From positions 2,914,001 through 2,978,000 of the forward strand of contig WWBZ02000001.1 of NCBI GenBank assembly GCA_011503125.2: DNA of 64,000 nt, in the 5' to 3' direction. Source of the DNA: Botryosphaeria dothidea. Taxonomy: Eukaryota > Ascomycota > Dothideomycetes > Botryosphaeriales > Botryosphaeriaceae. The notes beneath the pieces were generated by a model. The model did no database searches. It was not told the origin of the DNA and saw only the letters and a program-made list of their open reading frames with translations. The position numbers were made by a program, and so were the translations under genes. Shown here in pieces: positions 22,436-31,130 of the stretch; the first letter of the stretch is position 1; the number at the start of each line of letters is the position of its first letter.

Positions 22436-23684
22436 AACGCAACGGACCCAATCACATGATGATACGATTCGCGCGGTGTGCGGAACGGCGGTTCAAGGGA
22501 AAAGCTGTCTTATACCCTAAGATAGAAAGATTCGGTCCTGCAGTGGAACTCGGATTATACCAATATCACGATGCTGTTAACGATCCGTATTCCTGAGAGC
22601 GGCATGGCAATGGCACCAGCAAAGGAAAGAATTGACGACGGATGTGACGTCATTGATCGCATACTATAGAGTGTGGCCAGGAAGACAACCTTTCCCACCT
22701 CCTTTACGGTTGAACTCACGGCCGATGCTGACAGCCCAAGGTGTCGGCGGTTCGTCGGCCCCGATAAAGTCAGTCCCTCGTAGCGCCCAAGAGGGATTTA
22801 GGCTCAAAGAGCACCTTCTCGACTTTGGGCCATTGGGCCAAGCCGCGGTTAAGGTTTGAGGGTCCAGTACTTTTGGTTTTGATCTGTGGGAGGCTTGGAC
22901 TGATGGAGCGACAGAGCGTATGGCGACACTTGGTGAGGACCAGACAGGTTGGACTCCCTGGCTTTGTAAGCGATCTATATAAGGAGCGGGCTCGCTCAGC
23001 GCCGCGATCCTTCGCGCCATACATCCTTTTCCGGGAGAAATCGCCTAACCGAGCTCATCCTTGGCGGGCGAAAACCTCAATGTACAATCGGAAGGAAAAG
23101 AGGTGCGTCCTGTAACGAAAACTAGGTGCAGCCAGTCGAAGCCATCCCGTGCCGCCGAGGGCCAGCTGAATATTGGCGCATCTGCAACCTATCAAATGAG
23201 CCTCGCTGGACGCCGGCGCCGTGTATCAAACGGGCATCGGGCAAGGACTTGCAATACGTATACCTTTTGCCCAATCCAGCACTTCTGCCGTTGTCAGCCG
23301 TCGTCAGCAATCGATCGCCACGCCCAGGGCCAATTGGCTTCCGTCGCGAGATTACAGCAACGTTAAAAAGACCCCAAACGTGCAAAGCGCCGTCGTATTC
23401 GGGTATCATTGCCCGCAGGCGTTCATGAGGCTCCACGATACGTAAGGCTGAAGGATGAGAGCCGGTTCTCTATCGCCGCAACGTCTCCTCACACCTCCTC
23501 CCGGGGCACTGGACCCCAGCCGCCAGGTTCGCAATCGTCCGCACGGCAGGAAAAGACCCGGCCTACGACTCGCGCATTCCTGCTTCGGGCCTAGACGTCC
23601 GACGTCGCCCTCGTCGATCCGGCTGGGGGGCGAAGAGGCCCTGAGAGTCCCGATCAGGAACGTCTCCACATCGTCGATGTAATC
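22436..23684. other. Intergenic region
   Basis: 1.25 kb between two plus-strand genes. Only short frames are present. The right end is C-rich leader sequence. Nothing else is recognised. Confidence 0.5.
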
Positions 23685-25679
23685 ATGCCGGATTTCCAGT
23701 TCCTCACCACTTCAAACCCGGAGGAGTTCAAGAAGGGCAACTACCTGAAGCAAATCCGCTCTCATGCTATGCTGAGCGTGAAGAACAGCGAGCAGCAGCA
23801 ACAACAACGCTCAAAATCCGGAAAGGCATCGACCAAACCCAGTCCTTCATCAAGTACTCAACCAGGTCCAAGCGCCAGCCCGCTTTTGGTCGATGAGGCG
23901 CCTGTTCCCACCGGACGTCCTGTCAAATTCGTCGACTACGACCCTGCCAAGATCGCCGAAAGGGGCGCGAGGAAGCGCTCGCAGCCAAGTCAGGATGCAG
24001 AGGACGACAACGATGACCATTCGGTCGCAATCATCCCCAAAAAGTCGGCAAAGGCCAGGACATCGTTTTTCGTCAAGTACGCTGATGCCGTATTGGGCCC
24101 TCGACAGGTTGGACGCGGCGCCGATGTCTTGAACACCATGCCCGAGTTTTCGAACCCCAAGATCAGCGTCTGGGATCTGAAGCGGAGGTTCGACGATCTC
24201 ATGTTGACGGACAGCATGAGAAAGTTCTACTTCCCAGCCATGGATGGATGCCGACATGCCTTCCTCAGCACGGCTTGCATCAAAGCCACCTACTCCGACA
24301 TGCTCAACGGCTTCGTCGAGGAGAGTCCCGCGACTCTCTACATCAAGGAAGAGGTCTACACGATGATCCGCGAGAGTCTCGAAGATCCGAAACGACAGTC
24401 CGAGGATGGAATGTTCCAGTGTATCGGCCAGCTGCTGGCATCAGAAATCGTTATGGGCGAGGAAGATGTCATGATGACCCACGAGCACGGGCTGGACCGA
24501 ATCGCTGAGCACAGAGGTGGTCTGGACAAGTTCGGTGGACATGGAGTCATTTCAAACGCCATCTCCTCTATTGTGCTCCTTTCTACGATCCTACGAGAAG
24601 GGCAGGCTCCGACAAGATTCGTCGAGCATATGAATTCACCCGCCGCTGAGCGCAACACGACGCACATCGCCGAATCCCCCATATTCTGTCCGCGCAACGA
24701 CTTCTACAGCATCTCCTCGCAAGTTTCGGATGGAACACTCCAGATACTGCGAGACATGAGGGAGATGACTGACCTTTTCGTGAACTCCGAGAGCATCGTA
24801 CGACAGCAGACGCTCCGCGACGAATTCCCGTACCCGCGAGACCTCAGCTCCCGATTCTGGAGCTTCCACAACCGCACACTCGACCTGCCACCCAACAGCG
24901 ACCCGAGCACATTCAACAACTCGGAGGGTGGCGGTGGGGGCCCAGACCACGTCTACGAGGCGTGCCGCCACGCCGCCATCCTGTACTCTTACGCCATCGC
25001 CGCTCGGGTCCCCATCTCGACCGCCGGCCAATACTTTGAGCACGCGTACCCGCAGATGGCGGTGCAGGTGGACCCATCGCAATGCACCCCGTCCTTCTTC
25101 GATGCCGCCGAGACTCCCTCGACGTCTGGCGGCGATGGAATTGCAGCCCTCACGCCCGTGAGCTCGTCAACGACGACAGCAACCACCCCATCATGCGTCT
25201 CCTCCGCCCACCCCGCCGTCGCAATCCTGGCCGCCATACAGCGCACGCCAAATGTCCAGGACGCCTGGGGTGATCTCGTGGGCGTCCTGCTCTGGGTCAC
25301 CCTGGTCGCCACGACCGCCGCGCGCGCGCCGCCCTCGTCTCGCGCCGCCTCCGCGGGCGGCTTCGGCGACTACCTCAGCGGCGGGTATGCCGCCGCATTG
25401 GCGTCGGCATCGCAACCGGCGGCTTCGGGGACCATGCCCACCCCGGACGCGTCGCCGTACTCCCCCGGAAGCGCCTCGTGCTCTCCCGCGGGCTCGACGG
25501 CGGCGGCGCCGCCGCCGTCGTCGGAAGCCGTGCAGCGCGACTACGAGAGGGCGAAGGCGCGCAAGCATTTGGCCATGACGGCGATACTGTGCACGATCAA
25601 GCTGGGGTTCGAGCAGCCGGGCGCGATTCTGCCGGCGGAGCGGACGTTGTTGCGGGTGCAGGGGTTATTGAAGAGGTGA
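23685..25679 (+). CDS. Fungal regulator-like protein ('tachykinin family')
   Basis: 664 residues in one exon. The N-terminal signature DFQFLTTSNPEEFKKGNYLK followed by IRSHAM is typical of a Pezizomycotina family usually annotated 'tachykinin family protein', a misleading name. After a Gln/Ser-rich linker and a basic patch (RGARKRS), residues of about 120-650 resemble the helical fungal-specific domain found downstream of Zn2Cys6 clusters (fungal_trans_2 type), with motifs such as ASEIVMGEEDVMMTHEHGLD and EHRGGLDKFGGHGVISNAIS. There is no Zn2Cys6 cluster, so direct DNA binding is not supported. It may be a co-regulator. The last 150 residues include Ala/Ser/Pro-rich loops that interrupt the helical fold. 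The start ATG immediately precedes the signature. Confidence 0.8.
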   Translation: MPDFQFLTTSNPEEFKKGNYLKQIRSHAMLSVKNSEQQQQQRSKSGKASTKPSPSSSTQPGPSASPLLVDEAPVPTGRPVKFVDYDPAKIAERGARKRSQPSQDAEDDNDDHSVAIIPKKSAKARTSFFVKYADAVLGPRQVGRGADVLNTMPEFSNPKISVWDLKRRFDDLMLTDSMRKFYFPAMDGCRHAFLSTACIKATYSDMLNGFVEESPATLYIKEEVYTMIRESLEDPKRQSEDGMFQCIGQLLASEIVMGEEDVMMTHEHGLDRIAEHRGGLDKFGGHGVISNAISSIVLLSTILREGQAPTRFVEHMNSPAAERNTTHIAESPIFCPRNDFYSISSQVSDGTLQILRDMREMTDLFVNSESIVRQQTLRDEFPYPRDLSSRFWSFHNRTLDLPPNSDPSTFNNSEGGGGGPDHVYEACRHAAILYSYAIAARVPISTAGQYFEHAYPQMAVQVDPSQCTPSFFDAAETPSTSGGDGIAALTPVSSSTTTATTPSCVSSAHPAVAILAAIQRTPNVQDAWGDLVGVLLWVTLVATTAARAPPSSRAASAGGFGDYLSGGYAAALASASQPAASGTMPTPDASPYSPGSASCSPAGSTAAAPPPSSEAVQRDYERAKARKHLAMTAILCTIKLGFEQPGAILPAERTLLRVQGLLKR

Positions 25680-27351
25680 GACGGAGGTAGATGAGAGAGA
25701 GTGTGTGTGTGGGCGGGACGTGCGAGTTGTGTGGGTTCCTGTCGTTACAATATCAGCATTTTTTCGGTCTTTGGGAGGAAGGGGGGAGTTGGTAATGGTC
25801 GTTCCTGGGGACTTCCGGTCTGTTGGAAGCGCGTGGGTGCTGGATACGGCTCGGAAGAGAAGGGAATAAGCGTTGGTGAAGAGGGACATTTGAAAGTCCC
25901 CCAATTGGGCTTTGGATCAACAGCAGAAGATGGGTGGTCGAAACGGTCCACCGTCGAGGCTGCTCGTAATATCAGGACCGCAGCAATGTTCGCCAATGAG
26001 GTATCTCCACCCACTTGGATATTGGTAAGTAATCCCTCAGGGCCTTCATCTGGTGCTTTGCTGACTTAATTCCCAGCAAGACGCAATCCTCAGCGCCGTA
26101 CGCAACTTTGGCAACACCAACATGTATGTCTCGCATCGCAACTCTGGCTCTACCCTTTCCAAAAAGCATCTAGCAATTTCGTGAGGGTATGCCAGCGCTC
26201 CCAATTTCTGCGAGTAAAACAATTGGGATATGAGGGCTCCGAAAGGGCGTCTGTAGAGCCGGCAATGTCTTTTTGGTATGGATATGTGAAAAAGGCCGTC
26301 GCTTTTGCAGGAAGCGAGCGAAGAAATCCTGAAATGGACGCTCTCGTTCATGAAGAGAAACTCCAAGGAGCATAATTTATGGCTGAACGTGGAGGACAAA
26401 AGCTGTTACATTGGAGCTCTCTGCTCATCGTCAGCATACGTTATACCAAAATAACTTTCGTTGTTATGTCTCGCATTGGACTGCCACGTACCACTTGCTT
26501 TCTTGCTAAGTGCAAGGGAGTCAGCACCACTGGCTGGCCCTATAAACTACCAGATTCCAGGTTGGAGGTTGTTTCTTGTTCTCCGTTCGCTGCTCGTTCG
26601 TGGGACCCTTCACTTCTCTTCGATTTCCCTGGAATTGCCTTATGGACGCATTTGGAGGTGGGAGGAAGCAGAATCGAGGGTTTGAAAGACGGCATCCAAG
26701 GTCGATTTCAGAATGTCTTTTACCGGCGAATATTGTGGAGCTGCAGCTTTCATTCGGGCAAGAATACTGGGTACGGACTTTCCCAGGCACTTGCGTCCGC
26801 ACTTCAAGTCTTATACTTCCGCAATTGACTTCAGGAGGCAACCCTCTTATCGCGCCTCTTCGTATCCACCCGCGATGGAACGATAGGGGACTCCACGATA
26901 AGAAAGATTCGGGGGCCGATGGCTGCAGATCGTGTTTTCGGCAATCGCTTCTGAACTTGTCATCGCGCGCGCCGCACCCGTTCGAGAATACGAGCTCCAC
27001 CGGCGGAGCCAACAGCTTATTTGCACGGTTTGAATGCGGTCTGCAGCATCATTCTGTGTCTTCGGGTATTGAGGATGTTGATTTGTTCAGGGCTGGAAGA
27101 ACAAAGTTTGTTCTGCACAACTCAATCGGAGGGTTTCACAGAAAGATCGGAATGAAAACGTCATCGTTGGAGCCAATCTGGGGAATGCAGACGCAATTTT
27201 GATTTTTTTTGTCGTAACGATTCAGAGTCGTTTACACATTACATTATGCCTTTTCCCTCCCCTTCATCCATCCATCGCTCCTAGAGTACATACAAGTCCA
27301 GTTTCCAAACGTTTTCCCATGGTCGCTAATTACAATTCACAGACAATATTC
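25680..27351. other. Intergenic region with one possible tiny spliced gene
   Basis: 1.7 kb between two converging genes. The left 300 bp is the 3' flank of the 664-residue gene, with a GTGTGT run at about 25700. A short spliced candidate is listed at 25986-26184. A 208-codon plus-strand frame at 26.6-27.2 kb was rejected. Confidence 0.45.
25986..26184 (+). CDS. Possible 48-residue spliced ORF
   Basis: A strong intron is visible at 26025-26076: GTAAGT donor, GCTGACTTAAT branch region, CCCAG acceptor, 52 bp. Splicing joins MFANEVSPPTWIL to QDAILSAVRNFGNTNMYVSH and ends at TGA. A second frame, starting at the ATG at 25930 and ending at 26173, is also open across the same intron (63 residues), so the true frame is unclear. 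The transcript could be non-coding, or the remnant of a larger gene. No family is recognised. Confidence 0.3.
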
Positions 27352-27906
27352 TTAGTTCTGAACGGGCCACTCCTCGCAGTAGTAGACGTAGAGCGCATCA
27401 CCCTCCTGGGTAGATTCGAGAGTGCCGCCGGTCTTGCCCTCGATGAACTCGGAGCTGGGGGAGGTGGAGGCGAAGCGGACAGCGGTGATGGGGTCGGGGA
27501 CGGAGTAGGTCTTGCCGTCCTGGTTGGCGCTGCCCTCGGCCGGCACGGTGGCCGAGTTACTCTCGACCTCGGTGGGTTGGTCGTAGAAGAAGAAGTCGAC
27601 GCCCTGGACGTCGAGCGGGGTGTTGTCGCCCGACGACGCGGCCTGGTTGTCCGAGTCGTACAGCCAGAGGTGGCCCTGGTAGTAGGCGGGGACGGTGAAA
27701 GTGAAGGTGGGGCCGTCGAAGCGCTGGGGGTCGGTGAAGTCTTGCGAGGTCGAGTTGCTGATGCCCTTGATCTGGGGGAGGGTGCGGCCGCTCCTCTCGC
27801 ACTTGGAGGTGTCGACGTAGACCTTGTGCTCAGTGGCGCGGGGGAGGACGGCGGCGGAAGCAGCGCCGGCAAGGGCGAGGGAGGCAGCGGCGATGGTGAA
27901 ACGCAT
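27352..27906 (-). CDS. Small secreted protein
   Basis: 184 residues, single exon, ATG at 27904-27906. A clear signal peptide (TIAAASLALAGAASA) is followed by VLPRAT, where Arg may mark a propeptide end. The mature part is acidic, rich in Thr, Ser, Asp and aromatic residues (FTFTVPAYYQGHLWLYDSDN, VDFFFYDQP) and has two cysteines, one in TSKCERSG and one in YYCEEW near the C-terminus, which could form a disulphide. One sequon (NST) is present. Two Tyr and Trp lie near the C-terminus. The family is unknown; secretion and size would fit an effector candidate or a cell-wall-associated protein. A TATATAAA box on the same strand at 28040-28047 suggests strong, regulated expression. Codons are highly GC-biased, also typical of well-expressed secreted proteins. 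Confidence 0.8.
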   Translation of the reverse strand: MRFTIAAASLALAGAASAAVLPRATEHKVYVDTSKCERSGRTLPQIKGISNSTSQDFTDPQRFDGPTFTFTVPAYYQGHLWLYDSDNQAASSGDNTPLDVQGVDFFFYDQPTEVESNSATVPAEGSANQDGKTYSVPDPITAVRFASTSPSSEFIEGKTGGTLESTQEGDALYVYYCEEWPVQN

Positions 27907-28039
27907 TTTGGTGGTTGTGTTGGTGTTTTGGGAGGTTGGGATGTGGTGAAAGTAGGGTTGAGTTGGTTGTTTGGCTGTTCTGAACTGATGCTCGAGGACT
28001 GTGGTGATGATGGCTTGTCGAATGGGTGTTCTATGGCTG

Positions 28040-28047
28040 TTTATATA
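28040..28047 (-). promoter_or_regulatory. TATA box of the small secreted protein gene
   Basis: TATATAAA on the minus strand, 134 bp upstream of the ATG at 27906, a usual distance for a TATA box plus a short leader. Confidence 0.5.
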
Positions 28048-29770
28048 GCTTTTGTCCCTTGAGAAGCGTCGCCTATGGCATCAGTCGACGATGATGCAAA
28101 ATACGAGGCCCCTCCCTCCCGAGCGCTCCTCCGCACCCTGCGGCTCTCGTATAGACTGGCTTGGCGATGCCGACAGCGGGCTGGCGCTTTGATCTGCAAT
28201 ATCGACCAGGGTTATCCCCACAAAAGCCACCCACGTCGGCCACCATCTCGAAAGGTCTGGAGTAACGTTACATTGCTTGGCACGTAGACAGCTCGCCGAA
28301 AACGTCCAGTTAAGCCCGGTTCGAGCAGACTACCAGTGGCCAAAAGCCAGAAAGAAGCGGCATACTGGGTGGTGGCTCGTATTTTGGGCAGGTATAGCCT
28401 GATGGCTGTGCTGGCAGTTGCTCGTGCCGGAAGACGATGGAAGGCGTCCAGCTGGCGGAGCGGACAATAGCGGTGGACCTAGGGGAGCTGGCGGCATCTG
28501 GTGACAACTCGGCCCGGCCCCGTGCAAACTAAAAATAGCGCCTCCTTTACGCCTCCTGGCTTCTGATTGCTCGACGGGCTGCCGGCCTTGCTTCGGGAGA
28601 TTGGGAGAAGAAAGAAACAAAACCGCTGGCCGGCCGGTGGGCAACAATTGTCCGTACGAAGCGTTGTTTCGCCGCCGTCGTATGCCTAACCAGACTTCCC
28701 GTTCGCCCCGTCCTCGTCTGCGTCGTAGCAAGAGTACAGCCACCGCATCGGCCAAGGAATCAGTCGCCGCAGAGCCGTTTCCCTCCCGCCGAAGAAGTCG
28801 GTACGAGCAATGATGTAAAAGCTCGCTTGGCAAGGTTCACTCACACCTTGTTGACTTCCTGACTTGACTACAATCGGCAACACTCGGCGAAGGTTGGCAG
28901 AGCAAATATGGAAGCGGGTGGCACGGGTCATCTTTGAAGTGGCTCCACGAGGCATTTCGAAAGTCGTGTACAAAAGCGGGGTGAATAGCAGTCGTCCAGA
29001 CGTGTACGAGGCCTGTGCCAAAACTATTGACGCATGGGGAGCAGAAGCACTCGACCGGATGCAAGTGTCCAAAAAGACTGATGAAAATGAAATCCGGGCG
29101 AATGCGGACTTCCCGCATGGATACTTGCGATGCCACTTTGGTTGATTCGGAATAGAGCTTGTTCCACTACCAGGTGTACAATATTGTGTTGATCTCGTTG
29201 AACAGGCTCGCACGTGGGGTGGAGCTTTCCTGACCATTGCTGATCGAACTCTTGCTGATGTGTCCATGTATTCAATCGAGCCTGTGTCAGGTATCAGGAT
29301 GTCGCCTAGGAAACAATGCGATAGAGAGATATCCCCTTCGACGGGCGATTGCAGCAGTCGATGCATTTTGCACGCATGTATTGCTGGACACCTTTTCTGG
29401 TAGAGTTAGATGTTTGCGGCTGATTTAGTCTGGAGGATGCTGGTGGGCTGCTGTTGCTGTCGGTAGCACGTGGGTAGGCGTTGCGCTTGCCCGTAACGGA
29501 ACGGTGATGCCGTCATATCTGTGTTGGAAGCGTCGACGCGCCAGTTCAGGGGCGAACAGCTGCAGCTTCGAGCTCCCCTTACTTCCAAAACACAACAGAG
29601 AACTGCCAATAGTCAACCAAGCCCTCGCAACACTACTCAAAAAGCGTTACCACAGCGCTGACGGCACCTTGCGCACACATTGCTATCCTAAGAAACAATC
29701 GCATCATCGGGGCCTGATCGTCAATCTTGAAACTCGGCCTCCGATCCCGGCCAAGTCAATCTGATTCAAG
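28048..29770. other. Intergenic region with a repeat copy
   Basis: 1.7 kb between diverging genes. Repeat copy 3 lies at 29001-29114. A long minus-strand frame (28686-29366) runs through the repeat and is probably spurious. The right end is the promoter of the lysine-rich gene. Confidence 0.45.
29001..29114 (-). repeat. Dispersed repeat copy 3 (inverted)
   Basis: On the minus strand the hairpin module (29114-29042, arms CATTCGCCCGGAT and CATCCGGTCGAGTGC) is followed by module 2, whose translation VNSFGTGLVHV matches NTFGTDLVHV from copy 4 and NTFGTDLVLS from copy 2. The orientation is opposite to copies 2 and 4. Confidence 0.65.
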
Positions 29771-30397
29771 ATGCCATCCTCGAAGGGGAAGCCTACGGAT
29801 CCCAAGTTGCGCGAGGAGGTCAAGGAGGGTGTGTCCTGGCTTTACTGCGTTACCACCCGCATAAGCTGACAACTATTCCAGAAGTGCAAAATGAAACGAA
29901 CAAAGACGGCAGCGGGAAGGGCCAGTGGTCTGCATGGAAGGTATTTCACACTGGCCATTCTCATTGAAGTCGTTGCTGACGGCCATCAGTCGGCAAAGCT
30001 TTCCAAGGAATACGAGAAGAGGGGCGGAGACTATGAGAACGACCCTGGATCCAAGAACGAACCCAAAAAGGGGGCCCCGGAGGAGAAGTCGGGCAACAAG
30101 AGGCAGCGCGAAGTGAAGAGTGCTGAAGATGACGCAAAAGACGACAGCGAGGAAGAGCAGGCTGAAAAAAGGGAGAATAAAAAGCAGAAGAAGACAGACG
30201 GCAGCAAAGGCGAGGCGAAGAAGGCAAACGGCAACAAGAGTCAGGCGCAGAAGGAGAAAAAACCGAGCCGCGCCAAGAAGGGAGACGGAAAGTCGAAGAA
30301 GACGGAAAGGGTGCCGCGGGAGGGCACGCGTAAGAGCGCACGTATCCAAGGAGAAGGCAACAAGGCGAAGAAGCAGGGAGAGTATGTAAAGTACTAG
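29771..30397 (+). CDS. Small lysine-rich conserved fungal protein
   Basis: Three exons: 29771-29828, 29882-29940 and 29990-30397, giving 174 residues. Introns are 53 and 49 bp; the first ends CTGACAACTATTCCAG. The N-terminal 60 residues form the conserved part: DPKLREEVKEEVQNETNKDG, then GKGQWSAWKSAKLSKEYEKR, then GGDYENDPGSKNEPKKG. The rest is a highly charged Lys/Glu tail (KRENKKQKK, KSKKTERVPR) and ends in KQGEYVKY. The first block matches, from memory, small uncharacterised proteins common in Pezizomycotina, possibly nuclear or nucleic-acid associated given the basic tail. The function is unknown. Unspliced frames miss the conserved N-terminus, which is why splicing matters here. Confidence 0.8.
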
Positions 30398-31130
30398 ACG
30401 GTGTTACTGAATAATCCGTAGTAGTGGTGCAAAGCCATTTTTATAGAGTTAAGCGCGCGGCAGATGTGAGATTCGGGACGATAGAGTCGATACGGGGAGT
30501 CTTGGCTGTTGGGGATCGCCACCGCAAAAAATTGATTGCCCCGGGGGCTCGCGCGAGAGTTGCGAGCTTGCGGCGGAAGCATGACAATAAGCTTGAATTG
30601 GACATTCCAGTAGGCGTGAGAGCCGGGCTTCCGGGACAGGTTGCGACCAGGAGCCACGCGGCAGTTCGATTCTAGCGGGCGGCACAGAGGGCGGCTGGAG
30701 GGCGGTCGCGGGCTGTTTCCTTGCCAACCACCCACCACCGCAACCCTGGCAGCGTCTCCTACGCGCACCGACCCCGGCCGGGGGGATCGCAGCACGAGAC
30801 CTCCGCCGCCGCACTGCTGCACTGCTGCACTCTCCACGCCCGCTGCCGCTGCGACAAACACCAAACACCTCTCTCCGCATCCACCGACCTCATCTCGCTG
30901 TTGCGCCCCCATTGCGCGTCTCGGACGCCCACAGGTTCGCATTGCTCCTGCCCCCGGCCCACTGAAGTTGCACAGCGTGACGTTGTGCAGGCTTCTGGAT
31001 CCGCTTCGCCTAGAGCTCCGCGCCGCCGCCGCCGCCAACGCCGCGCCCGCCTCCTATCCTGCGCGTCTCCTGCGCCGCGCTGCGCTGAGCCTCACCTTTC
31101 CCTCCCTTCTCCCATGCCCCTCTTAAAATA
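30398..31130. other. Promoter and leader of the DUF3405 gene
   Basis: 0.73 kb. The right 400 bp is strongly C/T-rich on the plus strand and has no ATG-led gene, as expected for a long fungal 5' leader. Confidence 0.5.

Noticed and set aside
26576..27202. 208-codon plus-strand frame
   Set aside because: No signal, domain or coding-like codon pattern; composition matches neighbouring intergenic DNA.
27199..28062. 287-codon plus-strand open frame
   Set aside because: It mirrors the small secreted protein and its leader; its Gly/Val/Asp-rich low complexity is typical of antisense reading of a GC-biased gene.
28686..29366. 226-codon minus-strand frame
   Set aside because: It runs through a dispersed repeat copy and unrelated flanks; no conserved segment outside the repeat.
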